A DNA stretch of 64,000 nucleotides from Citrobacter amalonaticus (GTDB lineage: Bacteria; Pseudomonadota; Gammaproteobacteria; Enterobacterales; Enterobacteriaceae): the NCBI RefSeq assembly GCF_018252635.1, contig NZ_JAGTXM010000006.1, positions 186,001 through 250,000 on the forward strand, in the 5' to 3' direction. The translations under genes and the position numbers were made by a program. Each line of letters starts with the position of its first letter. Positions within the stretch are counted from its first letter, which is position 1. Shown here in pieces: positions 1 through 13,782 of this stretch. Under the pieces are notes generated by a model that was given only the letters and a program-made list of their open reading frames with translations, made no database searches and had not been told where the DNA came from.

Positions 1-8
1 TCGTTGTG

Positions 9-401
9 TTAGTCGGAATCGTTCAGACCCAGACGCGTAAGGAAACCGCGGATACCTTCACGTGACAGGAACAGGGCTAACTTTTCCTGTTCCACAGCAG
101 ACATATTTTCTACAGCATCAATAATTTGCCGATAAGCATGGCTGCGTACGACCGGGTTATACTCGGCCAGCGACTCTTCTGCCTGATAAAATGCAGAATG
201 GTTACGAAACGCCGGGATGTTCAGAATAAACTCGCGCACGCGTGTATCGATATGAACGAGTCTTGCCCGACCTCCTTTAACGCCTGGAAATTTTTCCGTT
301 TCCCATTTTTGTTCACGGATCCAGCGATTCACGGTTTGCTTAGCGACACCGAGGCAGTCCGCCAGTTCTTCGGTGGTCATCTTGCTGCGTAATCTTTTCA
401 T
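9..401 (-). CDS. yfeD: YfeD, DUF1323-type putative DNA-binding regulator
   Basis: 130 residues, the E. coli YfeD length. The N-terminal ~60 residues look like a helix-turn-helix (TTEELADCLGVAKQTVNRWI) followed by a W...GVKGGRARLVH segment. The C-terminus carries an EQEKLALFLSREGIRGFLTRLG motif also present in YfeC. It lies one base after the yfeC stop on the same strand, so the two form an operon. Its targets are unknown. The motif layout resembles the Mu c-repressor-like protein at 57662-58039, which suggests a shared ancestor; that comparison is by eye. Confidence 0.9.
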   Translation of the reverse strand: MKRLRSKMTTEELADCLGVAKQTVNRWIREQKWETEKFPGVKGGRARLVHIDTRVREFILNIPAFRNHSAFYQAEESLAEYNPVVRSHAYRQIIDAVENMSAVEQEKLALFLSREGIRGFLTRLGLNDSD

Positions 402-402
402 A

Positions 403-765
403 TTATTTGCTATCGCGGATCCCTAAGCGTTGTAATAAACCGGTAATTCCTTCCCGCAGAAGCAAAGAGGTAAAGTGTTTTTGTTCGGCTGGCGTCATCT
501 CTTTCACCAGCTTGATCAGCAGTGCTTCCAGCGAGGCATCGCCAGGAGGCGAGAAGGTGTCAGACAGTCCTTCCGCCGAGCGTTCTGCGCTGCGGATATA
601 TTCACGAACCTGTTCGTTAACATGCACCAGTCGGGCTTTACCGCCCTGGACGCCTGGTTTTGGTGATGTCGCCCAACCCTCTTTTCGCACCCATTTATTG
701 ATGGTCTGTCGGCTGTAACCTGTCAGATTCGCGAGTTCTTCTGGCGTCATCCGCTCCTTGAACAT
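403..765 (-). CDS. yfeC: YfeC, DUF1323-type putative DNA-binding regulator
   Basis: 120 residues, paralogue of the downstream YfeD. It has an N-terminal HTH-like segment (TPEELANLTGYSRQTINKWV), then GVQGGKARLVH, and a C-terminal TPAEQKHF..LLLREGITGLLQRLG motif. It is the first gene of the yfeC-yfeD pair and is divergent from the alaWX tRNA genes, as in E. coli once orientation is reversed. A nucleic-acid-binding role is inferred from the fold; no ligand or target is visible. Confidence 0.9.
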   Translation of the reverse strand: MFKERMTPEELANLTGYSRQTINKWVRKEGWATSPKPGVQGGKARLVHVNEQVREYIRSAERSAEGLSDTFSPPGDASLEALLIKLVKEMTPAEQKHFTSLLLREGITGLLQRLGIRDSK

Positions 766-986
766 AAAGATTCCCTGAATAGTCGTGTGGTTAATTAGTG
801 GCTCATTTTATAGCACCATTTTAGTAGAAACCGTGACGTGTTTAACTACTGAATGCGAGTTGCCACGTAATGTTCTTCATTTGTCTGCTTTTTCAACGAT
901 CAGAATCGGCGTCTTCAATTTGCCGTTGACACATGCGAAGGGAATTCATATGATGCCGCCCGTCAACTCGACAAGCTTTACGTAAT

Positions 987-1062
<76 letters not shown>

Positions 1063-1101
1063 AAAATTGAACCCAACAATTTTGGTACGTAAATGCATCG
1101 T

Positions 1102-1177
<76 letters not shown>

Positions 1178-1184
1178 AATTCAG

Positions 1185-1214
1185 AACCCTCGCTGCGAAG
1201 CGGGGGTTTTTTTT
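1185..1214 (+). terminator. Rho-independent terminator of alaWX
   Basis: CCCTCGCT / AGCGGGGG stem (one T-G pair) with a GCGA tetraloop, followed by eight T residues, 8 bp after the second tRNA. Confidence 0.85.
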
Positions 1215-1375
1215 ATCTCTGCATACCTTCCATTTTTGTAATACAGTTGCTGATAAGCCAGAGTTTATTCGGCGAAAGCTGGGAACGGTTTCTGGTGGGT
1301 ATAGGTTTGCTTCGCGATGCGAATAAACTTATCATTTATGTGACAAATAGTTCGTTCCGTGAGAGCAGTCAATTC

Positions 1376-3574
1376 ATGCCAGCCAAGCGCAACCTGATAA
1401 ATAATATAAGAATATTCGTTCTTGCGATCCTGCTCTCCATTGCAGCCATTCAGTTTTCGCGTTTGATATCCCCTCTGGCCATTGTGGATTCCAGCTATAT
1501 TTATCTTTCATGGTTGCCGCTGTGCGTACTGCTGTCGGTAATGTTTCTTTTTGGCAGACGAGGTGTTCTGCCTGTGATATCAGCGTTGTATATCACTAAC
1601 CACTGGAATCTTCATCTGCCGTTTGCCCAGGGAGCAGTCCTTCTCTTTTGCCAGATGTTTGCTGTGGTGGGTATTTGCGCCATTGCTCGCTGGCAATTGG
1701 GTTCGCGCTGGCGCTATGGACTACCCAATCGCAATATCTGGCGACGTGTCATTTTGTTCGGTTTTATCACGCCTGTGGGGATTAAAATCAGCATGTATCT
1801 GGCGGGTCATTATCTCGACTTTCCGGTGGCCGTCTCGACGTTTTTTGGTACAGCAGCCGCTATTTTCACGATTGTCGATATTCTAAGCCTGATCTCTGCG
1901 GTGCTAATCTTCACCATGCTTTTTTATTACCCGATGCGGATGATCGTGAGTCCACACTATGCCCGGACATTCTGGCGTAGAGATATCGCCCCCTGTTTCA
2001 AAAAGGAATTTCGTTTATTTACCTTGTGCTGGCTCGCTGTCATCGCCGTTATGCTCATCCTGATGTGCTCCCCGTATGACAACGATTATATTGCCGGGTA
2101 TCTGGTTCCCGTTTTCTTTATTATTTTCACCTCCGGTGTGGGCAAGCTGACCTATCCTTTTTTGAACCTGAGCTGGGCGATTTCTACGCTGTTCTTGCTG
2201 ACCTATAATCGCAACTTTTTACAGGGCGTCGGCTCGGAGTATTCGTTGGCATTCGTCCTGTCAGTGCTGGTTTCGTTTAGTATTTGCCTGCTCTATATGA
2301 TGCGTATCTATCAGCGTAGTGAATGGCTTAATCGCCGCTGGCACATGCAGGCGCTTACCGATCCTTTAACGCGTTTACCGAATCTGCGCGCGCTGGAACA
2401 GTTTCTGCATAAAGAGTCGGGGCAGAGCGTCTGTTGCTTGCGCATGGAGAACATGGAGTTTCTGAGCCGTCACTATGGCATGTTAATGCGGGTGCACAGT
2501 AAACGCACGGTGTACCGTATGCTGCAACCGTTAATGCTTGAGAATGAAAAAATCTTCCAGTTGCCCGGTAGTGAATTATTGCTGGTGCTTAACGGGCCGG
2601 AGGTGGACGCTCGTCTGCAACATATGCTCGACCTGTTGAACAGCCGTAAAATTTACTGGAATAACACCGGGCTGGACATGGGCTATGGCGCATCCTGGGG
2701 CCAATGGGACGGTAAGGCGGAGACATTGCAACCGTTGTTGGGACAGTTAAGCTGGCTGGCGGAGCAATCCTGTGTGAATCACCGGGTACTGGCGCTGACT
2801 CACAGCCAGGAGGTCGCAACGGGCCAGACGACCGAGCGCGTGCTGTTGCTCAATAAAATTCGTAAAGCGCTCGATAACGGCGATCTCCTGCTTTACGCGC
2901 AGCCTATCCGTGATGCTGAGGGCAAAGGGTATGATGAGATTCTCGCACGACTGAAAAGCGATGATGGCATCATGACTCCAAACCAATTTATTCCGCTGAT
3001 TGCGCAGTTTAACCTCAGCGCTCGCTTTGATTTACAAGTCGTCGAAGCCTTACTGAACTGGTTAGCCTCGCATCCTTCTGCAGAGTCTGGTCCGCTTTTC
3101 TCGGTCAATTTAATGCCATTGACCTTGCTGCAAAAAGAGACCGCGCCGCGCATTATTCGTTTGTTCACCCGTTATGGTATCGCTCCGGAGACGGTCATTA
3201 TTGAGATCACAGAAGAGCAGGCATTTTCTCATTCGGAAACCAGCATGCAAAACATCGAACAGTTGCATAAATTTGGCTTCAGGATTGCGATTGATGATTT
3301 TGGTACCGGGTATGCCAATTACGAGCGCCTGAAGCGCCTGCAGGCTGACATCATCAAAATCGACGGGGTGTTTGTAAAAGATATTCTGACCGATTCGCTG
3401 GATGCGATGATCGTGAAGTCGATAACCGATCTGGCAAAAGCAAAGTCGTTAAGCGTGGTGGCGGAATATGTAGAAACGCCTGCGCAGCGGGAGCTGCTGT
3501 TAAGTCTGGGCGTGAACTACCTGCAGGGGTATTTAATTGGACAACCGAAGCCGCTAGGGGAATTACAGGCATAA
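1376..3574 (+). CDS. pdeA: PdeA (YfeA), cyclic-di-GMP phosphodiesterase, MASE1-GGDEF-EAL
   Basis: About 732 residues starting at MPAKRNLINN, close to the E. coli length of 729. The frame stays open upstream into the tRNA gene, but this start best fits the family. The N-terminal ~330 residues form a multi-span MASE1-like membrane sensor. A degenerate GGDEF domain follows (DPLTRLPNLRALE present, signature lacking). The C-terminal EAL domain keeps the IDDFGTGYANYERL and IKIDGVFV motifs, but has DEILARL at the position normally occupied by EALLR, so catalytic strength is uncertain. It is expected at the inner membrane, hydrolysing c-di-GMP. Confidence 0.93.
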   Translation: MPAKRNLINNIRIFVLAILLSIAAIQFSRLISPLAIVDSSYIYLSWLPLCVLLSVMFLFGRRGVLPVISALYITNHWNLHLPFAQGAVLLFCQMFAVVGICAIARWQLGSRWRYGLPNRNIWRRVILFGFITPVGIKISMYLAGHYLDFPVAVSTFFGTAAAIFTIVDILSLISAVLIFTMLFYYPMRMIVSPHYARTFWRRDIAPCFKKEFRLFTLCWLAVIAVMLILMCSPYDNDYIAGYLVPVFFIIFTSGVGKLTYPFLNLSWAISTLFLLTYNRNFLQGVGSEYSLAFVLSVLVSFSICLLYMMRIYQRSEWLNRRWHMQALTDPLTRLPNLRALEQFLHKESGQSVCCLRMENMEFLSRHYGMLMRVHSKRTVYRMLQPLMLENEKIFQLPGSELLLVLNGPEVDARLQHMLDLLNSRKIYWNNTGLDMGYGASWGQWDGKAETLQPLLGQLSWLAEQSCVNHRVLALTHSQEVATGQTTERVLLLNKIRKALDNGDLLLYAQPIRDAEGKGYDEILARLKSDDGIMTPNQFIPLIAQFNLSARFDLQVVEALLNWLASHPSAESGPLFSVNLMPLTLLQKETAPRIIRLFTRYGIAPETVIIEITEEQAFSHSETSMQNIEQLHKFGFRIAIDDFGTGYANYERLKRLQADIIKIDGVFVKDILTDSLDAMIVKSITDLAKAKSLSVVAEYVETPAQRELLLSLGVNYLQGYLIGQPKPLGELQA

Positions 3575-3603
3575 AAAAACGGGGATATGTTCCCCGTTTT
3601 TTA
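3573..3603. terminator. Bidirectional terminator between pdeA and nupC
   Basis: A-rich run, CGGGGA stem, short TATGT loop, TCCCCG and a T run. The symmetric A/T flanks let it serve both convergent genes. It overlaps the pdeA stop codon. Confidence 0.88.
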
Positions 3604-3616
3604 TGTCAGTGCTGTC

Positions 3617-4819
3617 TTACAGAACCAGTGCAGCGATAGAGGCAGACAGAACGCTCACCAGCGTAGAGCCGTAAACCAGCTTCAGACCAAAGCGAGACAC
3701 AACGTTACCTTGCTCTTCATTCAGGCCTTTAATTGCGCCCGCGATGATACCAATAGAAGAGAAGTTGGCGAAGGAGACCAGGAACACAGAAAGGATACCT
3801 TCCGCGCGCGGAGAGAGCGTTGAGGCGATTTTCTGCAGGTCCATCATTGCAACAAATTCGTTGGACACCAGTTTGGTCGCCATGATACTACCCACCTGCA
3901 GCGCTTCACTGGACGGCACACCCATCACCCAGGCAATCGGGTAGAAGATGTAGCCCAGGATGCCCTGGAAGGAGATGCTGTAACCGAACCAGCCGGTCAC
4001 GGTGGCGAACAGGGCGTTCAGTGCGGCGATCAGGGCGATGAAGCCGATCAGCATGGCTGCAACGATAATCGCAACTTTGAAACCCGCCAGAATGTATTCA
4101 CCCAGCATTTCGAAGAAGCTCTGACCTTCGTGCAGGTTGGACATCTGGATGTTTTCTTCGCTTGCGTCAACGCGGTACGGGTTGATTAGCGACAGCACGA
4201 TGAAGGTGCTGAACATGTTCAGAACCAGCGCCGCAACCACGTATTTAGGCTCCAGCATGGTCATGTATGCACCGACGATAGACATGGACACGGTGGACAT
4301 TGCCGTCGCTGCCATGGTGTACATGCGGTTGCGGGACATTTTGCCGAGAATGTCTTTATACGCGATAAAGTTCTCAGACTGGCCGAGGATCAGCGAGCTG
4401 ACGGCGTTGAAGGATTCCAGTTTGCCCATGCCGTTGACTTTGGATAACAGGAAGCCAATGGCGCGAATGATAATCGGCAGCACGCGAATATGCTGCAGAA
4501 TACCGATCAACGCTGAAATGAAGACGATAGGGCAGAGAACTTTCAGGAAGAAGAAAGCCAACCCTTTATCGTTCATGCTGCCAAAGACGAAGTTCGTCCC
4601 TTCATTGGCGAATCCGAGTAGTTTTTCAAACATTTCGGAGAAGCCTCTCACGAAGCCGAGGCCGACGTCGGAGTTCAGGAAGAACCACGCCAGTAACACT
4701 TCGATAACAAGCAGTTGAACGACATAACGAATGCGAATTTTTTTACGGTCACTGCTTACCAGCAATGCGAGGATCGCAACAACGGCAAGTGCCAGGACAA
4801 AATGAAGGACGCGGTCCAT
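3617..4819 (-). CDS. nupC: NupC, H+-coupled nucleoside transporter (CNT family)
   Basis: 400 residues from [11 protein letters not shown], the E. coli NupC length, with a GGAGC ribosome-binding site just upstream; the 13 upstream in-frame codons are unlikely to be used. It is a polytopic inner-membrane protein with CNT hallmarks ([45 protein letters not shown]). It imports pyrimidine nucleosides and adenosine with protons. It is divergent from mntH across about 340 bp and convergent with pdeA. Confidence 0.97.
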   Translation of the reverse strand: MDRVLHFVLALAVVAILALLVSSDRKKIRIRYVVQLLVIEVLLAWFFLNSDVGLGFVRGFSEMFEKLLGFANEGTNFVFGSMNDKGLAFFFLKVLCPIVFISALIGILQHIRVLPIIIRAIGFLLSKVNGMGKLESFNAVSSLILGQSENFIAYKDILGKMSRNRMYTMAATAMSTVSMSIVGAYMTMLEPKYVVAALVLNMFSTFIVLSLINPYRVDASEENIQMSNLHEGQSFFEMLGEYILAGFKVAIIVAAMLIGFIALIAALNALFATVTGWFGYSISFQGILGYIFYPIAWVMGVPSSEALQVGSIMATKLVSNEFVAMMDLQKIASTLSPRAEGILSVFLVSFANFSSIGIIAGAIKGLNEEQGNVVSRFGLKLVYGSTLVSVLSASIAALVL

Positions 4820-5100
4820 ATTTGCTCCAAATATGAGGCAGGTTAAATTTCCGTGCACATTCTATGCAACGCGTGCAAAGAAAACGAGATCTAACACACA
4901 CTATAATCAGGACCTGTGACGAGATTCAAAAATAGTGATCCGGCATACACTTCTGTTATGTCTAATACGAAAGTGAATAGTTAACGTACTGTGCTAATAT
5001 AATAACAATTATTAAACATGCTGCGCGCATTTCCTGTACCCGCACTTTTCATCGTTCCTGCCTATAAGAGAAATCAAGGTTACCGCTTTTACATGCACTT

Positions 5101-5119
5101 GATAACCATTCTCATTAGG
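5101..5119. promoter_or_regulatory. Probable Fur box upstream of mntH
   Basis: GATAACCATTCTCATTAGG matches the 19-bp Fur consensus (GATAATGATAATCATTATC) at roughly two thirds of positions. It lies 44 bp before the mntH start. mntH is known to be repressed by Fur with iron and by MntR with manganese in enterics. Confidence 0.6.
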
Positions 5120-5128
5120 CATAATATA

Positions 5129-5150
5129 AAACATAGCAAAGGCTATGTTT
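5129..5150. promoter_or_regulatory. MntR operator of mntH
   Basis: AAACATAGC-AAAG-GCTATGTTT is an exact 9+4+9 inverted repeat and matches the known E. coli mntH MntR box. It sits 12 bp upstream of the mntH start. The remaining ~280 bp to nupC hold no gene that I can see, only AT-rich promoter sequence. Confidence 0.88.
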
Positions 5151-5162
5151 CCGAGGCAATAA

Positions 5163-6401
<1,239 letters not shown>

Positions 6402-6407
6402 AACTGA

Positions 6408-6434
6408 AAAGCCCGATATTTCGTATCGGGCTTT
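6408..6434. terminator. Bidirectional terminator between mntH and ypeC
   Basis: Perfect 11-bp stem AAAGCCCGATA / TATCGGGCTTT with a TTTCG loop, placed between convergent genes; the A/T ends serve both strands. Confidence 0.88.
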
Positions 6435-6447
6435 CTCTGCAACTGAA

Positions 6448-6774
6448 TTAATGATGATGTCTATGGCCTTTGCCGCGCCCGCGATGGTCGTCGCGATCGC
6501 GCCAGCCTTCCCGGTATCCGCGCTCGTAAGCTTTACGCTTATCCCAGCCACGGTGATAGCCATTGTCATGTCGCCACCAGCGATTTTTACGCCATTCATA
6601 ATTGCGATGCCAGTAGTCTCGGTCACGCCAGTGTCCGCCGTCCCAGTAGTTACCGTAATTATCGCGATCGCCAATTTGTAATTTTATCGATGGCAACAGG
6701 GTGATTTCGCCCGCGTTTGCGGCAAGCGGTGTAAAAGCCAGTAAGGCTGCCGCGAGAATCAGTGACCTGAACAT
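6448..6774 (-). CDS. ypeC: YpeC, DUF2502 periplasmic protein
   Basis: 108 residues, the same length as E. coli YpeC. A clear signal peptide ([21 protein letters not shown]) precedes a conserved [15 protein letters not shown] segment and an Arg/His/Trp/Tyr-rich tail ([16 protein letters not shown]). The function is unknown; the His-rich end could bind metal, which would suit the neighbouring manganese transporter, but that is speculation. Confidence 0.92.
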   Translation of the reverse strand: MFRSLILAAALLAFTPLAANAGEITLLPSIKLQIGDRDNYGNYWDGGHWRDRDYWHRNYEWRKNRWWRHDNGYHRGWDKRKAYERGYREGWRDRDDHRGRGKGHRHHH

Positions 6775-6900
6775 TCTTTATCTCCTTCACGATCGAAGCC
6801 GTAGTCGGCCTGTTAACGTAATATTACGGGGCCGTAAAGCCCCATTTCATCGCCTTAACTCTTAAATCATGAATGAGAGCACGAATTGCTAAAAATTCTG

Positions 6901-9737
<2,837 letters not shown>

Positions 9738-10973
9738 CTATCTGTCCTCCCGGTTAGCGACCATCATGGGTTTACCTGCCAGCAACAGCCAGGCCGGAAG
9801 CATCACAATACACAGCAATGGCAGCAGAGTGGTATCCGGCACCACCACTGCGGCCATAAACAGGCTAAGCCAGCCGTCACGAGTGACGACCAGGACCAGG
9901 CCCAGAATAGCGCAGGAGACGGTAATGGCAGCCGGGACGGCTTCAACGTGGGCATGCAGCATCAAACCTAACGCCACGCCGATAAATACCGCAGGGAAGA
10001 TCCGCCCTCCGCGAAAGCCGCTGGCCGCCGCTATAACCAGCGCGGCGAGTTTAATCACCGCCAGCATAAAGAAATCCGTTGCGCCGAGCGTCTGGCTGAA
10101 CGCCATTTGCTGCATTTCGTCCAGACCTTTAAACAGGGTCAGTGGTCCACCCACCACGCCGAGTATCCCTAACAGGAAGCCGCCAATGCCGAGGATCAGC
10201 ACCGGATTCTTCAAACGATGCAGTAAAGCGTGCAGCCGGGGTAAGCACCAGACCGCGACCATTCCAGCGGCAATGGCAATCGCGGCTACTACGGCCCCGG
10301 AGAAAATGTCTGCGACACGCATTTGGTTGTAGTGGGCGATTGGAAGCGAGAAATGCGGATGAAAGAACAGGCTGGTGGTCAGCGAACCTGCCGCCGCCGC
10401 CATCAACGGCGCAAAGAGGCGATCCCACAAAGGGGTATCGTTCGAGCCGCTCAGGGTTTGCGAGAAAATCAGCGCGGCGGCCACCGGCGTGCCAAACAGG
10501 GCGCCGATGGTGCCTGCGGAGGCCAGAATGGTCCAGTCGAGTGCGCCAATCTGTGGGAACAACCGACGGCCCAACGCAACGGCTAACGCTATGTTAACAG
10601 CCATAATGGGATGTTCAGGACCGAGGCTAACGCCACCCGCCAGACCCAGCACCAGCGCGATGATCAGGCCTGGCAACGCAGTCGGAGGAATTGGTGCGCC
10701 GATGAGCGGTTCGGTCGCCGGATCAGGACCCGCATGTCCGGTGCTGTAGCGAATCACCAGACCCACCAGTACCCCGGTTAGCGTCAGGGTGAGCATAATC
10801 CAGAGAGGGGAATCGGCGGCGATCCCCAGACTTCCCGGCAGACGTTGCCAAAGTACGCTCTGCAAGATGGTGGCAAACTTCATAACCACAATCAGGACTA
10901 AACTGGATGCGACCCCCAGAATCAGCGCGGGGAGCGACAATAACAACATGGTTCTGGCTCGCGGATGGAGCAT
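9738..10973 (-). CDS. yfeO: YfeO, putative CLC-type ion channel protein
   Basis: 411 residues (E. coli 418) with many hydrophobic spans. CLC-like motifs include [10 protein letters not shown], in which the usual GREGP selectivity segment has diverged, and [14 protein letters not shown]. Probably an inner-membrane anion channel or exchanger; the ion is not known. It converges exactly on ipdC. Confidence 0.92.
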   Translation of the reverse strand: MLHPRARTMLLLSLPALILGVASSLVLIVVMKFATILQSVLWQRLPGSLGIAADSPLWIMLTLTLTGVLVGLVIRYSTGHAGPDPATEPLIGAPIPPTALPGLIIALVLGLAGGVSLGPEHPIMAVNIALAVALGRRLFPQIGALDWTILASAGTIGALFGTPVAAALIFSQTLSGSNDTPLWDRLFAPLMAAAAGSLTTSLFFHPHFSLPIAHYNQMRVADIFSGAVVAAIAIAAGMVAVWCLPRLHALLHRLKNPVLILGIGGFLLGILGVVGGPLTLFKGLDEMQQMAFSQTLGATDFFMLAVIKLAALVIAAASGFRGGRIFPAVFIGVALGLMLHAHVEAVPAAITVSCAILGLVLVVTRDGWLSLFMAAVVVPDTTLLPLLCIVMLPAWLLLAGKPMMVANREDR

Positions 10974-11045
10974 GTTTTTTTCCTTTATGCCGTGTCTTGC
11001 GTTCAGTTTGCCGCGTCAGCCGGATGGCATAGCTGCAAATGGTGC

Positions 11046-11057
11046 TGAAACGATAAA
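11046..11057. promoter_or_regulatory. Possible Cra (FruR) site upstream of glk
   Basis: TGAAACGATAAA resembles half of the Cra consensus TGAAACGTTTCA and lies about 120 bp before glk, a gene repressed by Cra in E. coli. The right half-site is weak. Confidence 0.35.
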
Positions 11058-11177
11058 GTTATTGTGTGACCTGGATCGATATTTTCAGGGGACTCGCTTT
11101 TCTGACGTTGTTGTTATGCCCCCGTATATTTACAGTGTGGCAAAGACTTATTTTGACTTTAGCGGAGCAGTAGAAGA

Positions 11178-12143
11178 ATGACAAAGTATGCTTTAGTAGG
11201 TGATGTCGGCGGCACCAACGCCCGTCTTGCTCTGTGTGATATCGACAGCGGTGACATCTCGCAGGCCAAAACCTATTCCGGTCTGGACTATCCCAGTCTG
11301 GAAGCCGTCGTGCGCGTTTACCTCGATGAGCACAAAGTGAAAGTGGACGCTGGCTGTATCGCGATCGCCTGCCCGATTACGGGTGACTGGGTTGCGATGA
11401 CCAACCATACCTGGGCGTTTTCTATTGCGGAAATGAAAAAAAACCTCGGTTTCAGCCATCTGGAAATCATCAATGATTTCACCGCTGTGTCGATGGCGAT
11501 CCCGATGCTGAAAAAAGAGCATCTGATCCAGTTTGGCGGCGCGGAACCGGTTGAGGGGAAACCTATCGCGGTTTATGGTGCGGGCACCGGTCTGGGAGTA
11601 TCGCATCTGGTTCATATTGATAAACGCTGGGTCAGTCTGCCGGGCGAGGGGGGGCATGTCGATTTCGCGCCGAACAGCGAAGAAGAGGCAATCATCCTCG
11701 AGGTCCTGCGCGCTGAGATTGGTCACGTCTCTGCGGAGCGCGTACTGTCGGGGCCGGGGCTGGTGAATTTGTACCGCGCGATCGTTAAATCCGATGGACG
11801 TCTGCCGGAGAATCTGCAGCCAAAGGATATTACCGAACGCGCGCTGGCCGACAGTTGCACGGACTGCCGTCGCGCACTGTCGCTGTTCTGCGTGATCATG
11901 GGACGCTTTGGCGGCGATCTGGCGTTAACGCTGGGCACCTTTGGCGGCGTCTACATTGCCGGTGGCATCGTGCCGCGCTTCCTGGAGTTCTTCAAAGCCT
12001 CGGGATTCCGTGGGGGGTTTGAAGATAAAGGTCGCTTTAAGGCCTACGTTCAGGATATTCCGGTATATCTGATAGTTCACGACAACCCTGGCCTGCTCGG
12101 TTCCGGTGCGCACTTGCGCCAGACCTTAGGCCAGATTCTATAA
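11178..12143 (+). CDS. glk: Glucokinase
   Basis: 321 residues, exactly the E. coli length. It carries the ATP phosphate-binding motif [12 protein letters not shown] at the N-terminus, the catalytic-region [14 protein letters not shown] (Asp base), GAGTGLGVS and [12 protein letters not shown]. It phosphorylates cytosolic glucose that enters outside the PTS or is released from disaccharides. It is followed by its own terminator. In E. coli it neighbours the ypdC-H PTS genes, which are absent here. Confidence 0.97.
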   Translation: MTKYALVGDVGGTNARLALCDIDSGDISQAKTYSGLDYPSLEAVVRVYLDEHKVKVDAGCIAIACPITGDWVAMTNHTWAFSIAEMKKNLGFSHLEIINDFTAVSMAIPMLKKEHLIQFGGAEPVEGKPIAVYGAGTGLGVSHLVHIDKRWVSLPGEGGHVDFAPNSEEEAIILEVLRAEIGHVSAERVLSGPGLVNLYRAIVKSDGRLPENLQPKDITERALADSCTDCRRALSLFCVIMGRFGGDLALTLGTFGGVYIAGGIVPRFLEFFKASGFRGGFEDKGRFKAYVQDIPVYLIVHDNPGLLGSGAHLRQTLGQIL

Positions 12144-12158
12144 GCCTCGTTCAACAGG

Positions 12159-12185
12159 AAACCGCGTGTCTCACGCGGTTTTTTT
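12159..12185 (+). terminator. glk terminator
   Basis: AACCGCGTG / CACGCGGTT perfect 9-bp stem with a TCT loop and a seven-T run, 16 bp after the glk stop. Confidence 0.9.
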
Positions 12186-12347
12186 GTCTCTGTTTTCTGC
12201 GTCACACGGATCCATTGTTAATTACCGGGCAGCATGCGTCACCCTGTCCGATCACAACGAGCCCCGTAAAGCGCGTCTGCCAACTGGTATCGCCGCAAAA
12301 ATTGCAGGTATAATCTCAGACATCATTCCACAGGTTTATAAGCAAAG

Positions 12348-12887
12348 ATGACGAAACTTACCTTACAAGAGCAGATGCTCAAAGCGGGTTTAGTAACCAG
12401 CAAAAAGATGGCGAAAGTCCAGAGAACGGCTAAGAAATCACGCGTGCAGGCTCGTGAGGCAAGAGAGGCGGTCCAAGAAAATAAAAAGGCGCAGCTTGAG
12501 CGTGACAAACAGCTCAGTGAGCAGCAAAAACAGGCGACGCTGGCGAAAGAGTTTAAAGCCCAGGTGAAGCAACTGATTGAAATGAATCGGATCACTGTCG
12601 CAAAAGGTGACATTGGCTTTAACTTCACCGATAACAATCTCATCAAGAAAATCTACGTCGATAAGCCGACCCAGACGCAGTTGATCAACGGACGTCTGGC
12701 CATTGCGCGTTTGTCTACCGATAACAGCGGCGAGAGCGAATACGCGATTATCCCGGCCAGCGTCGCCGATAAAATTGCGCAGCGTGATGCAAACAGCATC
12801 GTATTGCACAGCGCGCTGAGTAAGGAAGAGCAGGATGAAGACGATCCGTATGCTGATTTTAAAGTACCTGATGATCTGATGTGGTAA
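12348..12887 (+). CDS. yaiL: YaiL, DUF2058 nucleoprotein
   Basis: 179 residues, the length of E. coli YaiL. A highly charged coiled-coil N-terminus (QVQ/QAREAREAVQENKKAQLERDKQL region) is followed by KAQVKQLIEMNRI and GDIGFNFTDNNLIKKIYVD, ending in DDPYADFKVPDDLMW. The family is described as nucleic-acid-associated; its function is unresolved. E. coli K-12 carries it elsewhere, so its place after glk is a lineage difference. Confidence 0.88.
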   Translation: MTKLTLQEQMLKAGLVTSKKMAKVQRTAKKSRVQAREAREAVQENKKAQLERDKQLSEQQKQATLAKEFKAQVKQLIEMNRITVAKGDIGFNFTDNNLIKKIYVDKPTQTQLINGRLAIARLSTDNSGESEYAIIPASVADKIAQRDANSIVLHSALSKEEQDEDDPYADFKVPDDLMW

Positions 12888-12894
12888 GTCGCGT

Positions 12895-13593
12895 TCAGAA
12901 CGGCGCGGCGTGATGCGCGTTGATGCGTTCCCCGCTAATGGGGTGAGTAAAGCGTAATTCGCTGGCGTGTAGCATCAGTCGCGTGGTTTGTTCTGTACCG
13001 GGCAGCAGGCGACCGCCGTACAGGTCGCAGCCCAGAATGGGGTGCCCCAATAACTGGCAGTGAATGCGTAGCTGATGCGTGCGTCCGGTCTCCGGTGTAA
13101 GCTGGACCCGTGTCAACGGCAGTATAGATCCATCGGCCAGTTGCCGGATAACACGCTCAACGACCTGATAGCGAGATCGTGCGGGTTTGCCCTTGAGCGG
13201 GCAAATCGACATCAGCGGAAACCGTGCCGGATCTTTGGCTATCGGTGCATCAATCACCCCCTCGTCAGCGTTCAGATGTCCGCAGAGCAACGCACTGTAG
13301 ACTTTATTGACGGTGCGTTGGCTGAACTGGTGGCAGAGGGCGGCATTGATCGCCTTATTACGCGCCACCACCATCAGCCCGGACGTGCCAAAATCCAGAC
13401 GGTGGACCAGCGAGCAGCCAGGAAATTGCTGAACCAGCCGATAGTGTACCGAATCGAGATTCTGCGGATTCTTCCCTGACAGACTGAGCAGTCCGCTGGG
13501 TTTATTGATTAACAGCAGGTGCTCGTCCTGATAGAGCATCTCTATCCCGGCGTCGCACAGTGGGGCAATAAAGGTATCAATAATCGTAGACAT
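12895..13593 (-). CDS. RluA-family RNA pseudouridine synthase
   Basis: 232 residues from MSTIIDTFIAPL; an upstream in-frame ATG at 13695 would add 34 residues that look unrelated to the family. Catalytic motif HRLDFGTSGLMVVA holds the nucleophilic Asp; LLINKPSGLLSL and TGRTHQLRIHCQLLGHPILG are further RluA signatures. It lacks an S4 domain. It probably modifies rRNA or tRNA, with the target not deducible. Both candidate starts have weak ribosome-binding sites. Confidence 0.85.
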   Translation of the reverse strand: MSTIIDTFIAPLCDAGIEMLYQDEHLLLINKPSGLLSLSGKNPQNLDSVHYRLVQQFPGCSLVHRLDFGTSGLMVVARNKAINAALCHQFSQRTVNKVYSALLCGHLNADEGVIDAPIAKDPARFPLMSICPLKGKPARSRYQVVERVIRQLADGSILPLTRVQLTPETGRTHQLRIHCQLLGHPILGCDLYGGRLLPGTEQTTRLMLHASELRFTHPISGERINAHHAAPF

Positions 13594-13782
13594 CAGACTG
13601 CCCGACGAGAAAGTGGGGGCGGATGATAACCCATTTTCAGCCAGTCGGCGAATGACGGCGACTCCACTTTCCTTCGCGTCGCTGAAATTTATCATCCAGA
13701 CTTAACCCAAAGACGTGGTTTGCGCAGGCATTGTGCTTTACACTGCGCGCTGCAAAAAATTGAGTAGATTAACCAGACGGTA

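Noticed and set aside
4913-4932. Possible CRP site (TGTGACGAGATTCAAAAA) upstream of nupC
   Set aside because: Only the left half-site fits; CRP control of nupC is known in E. coli but this match is too weak to call.
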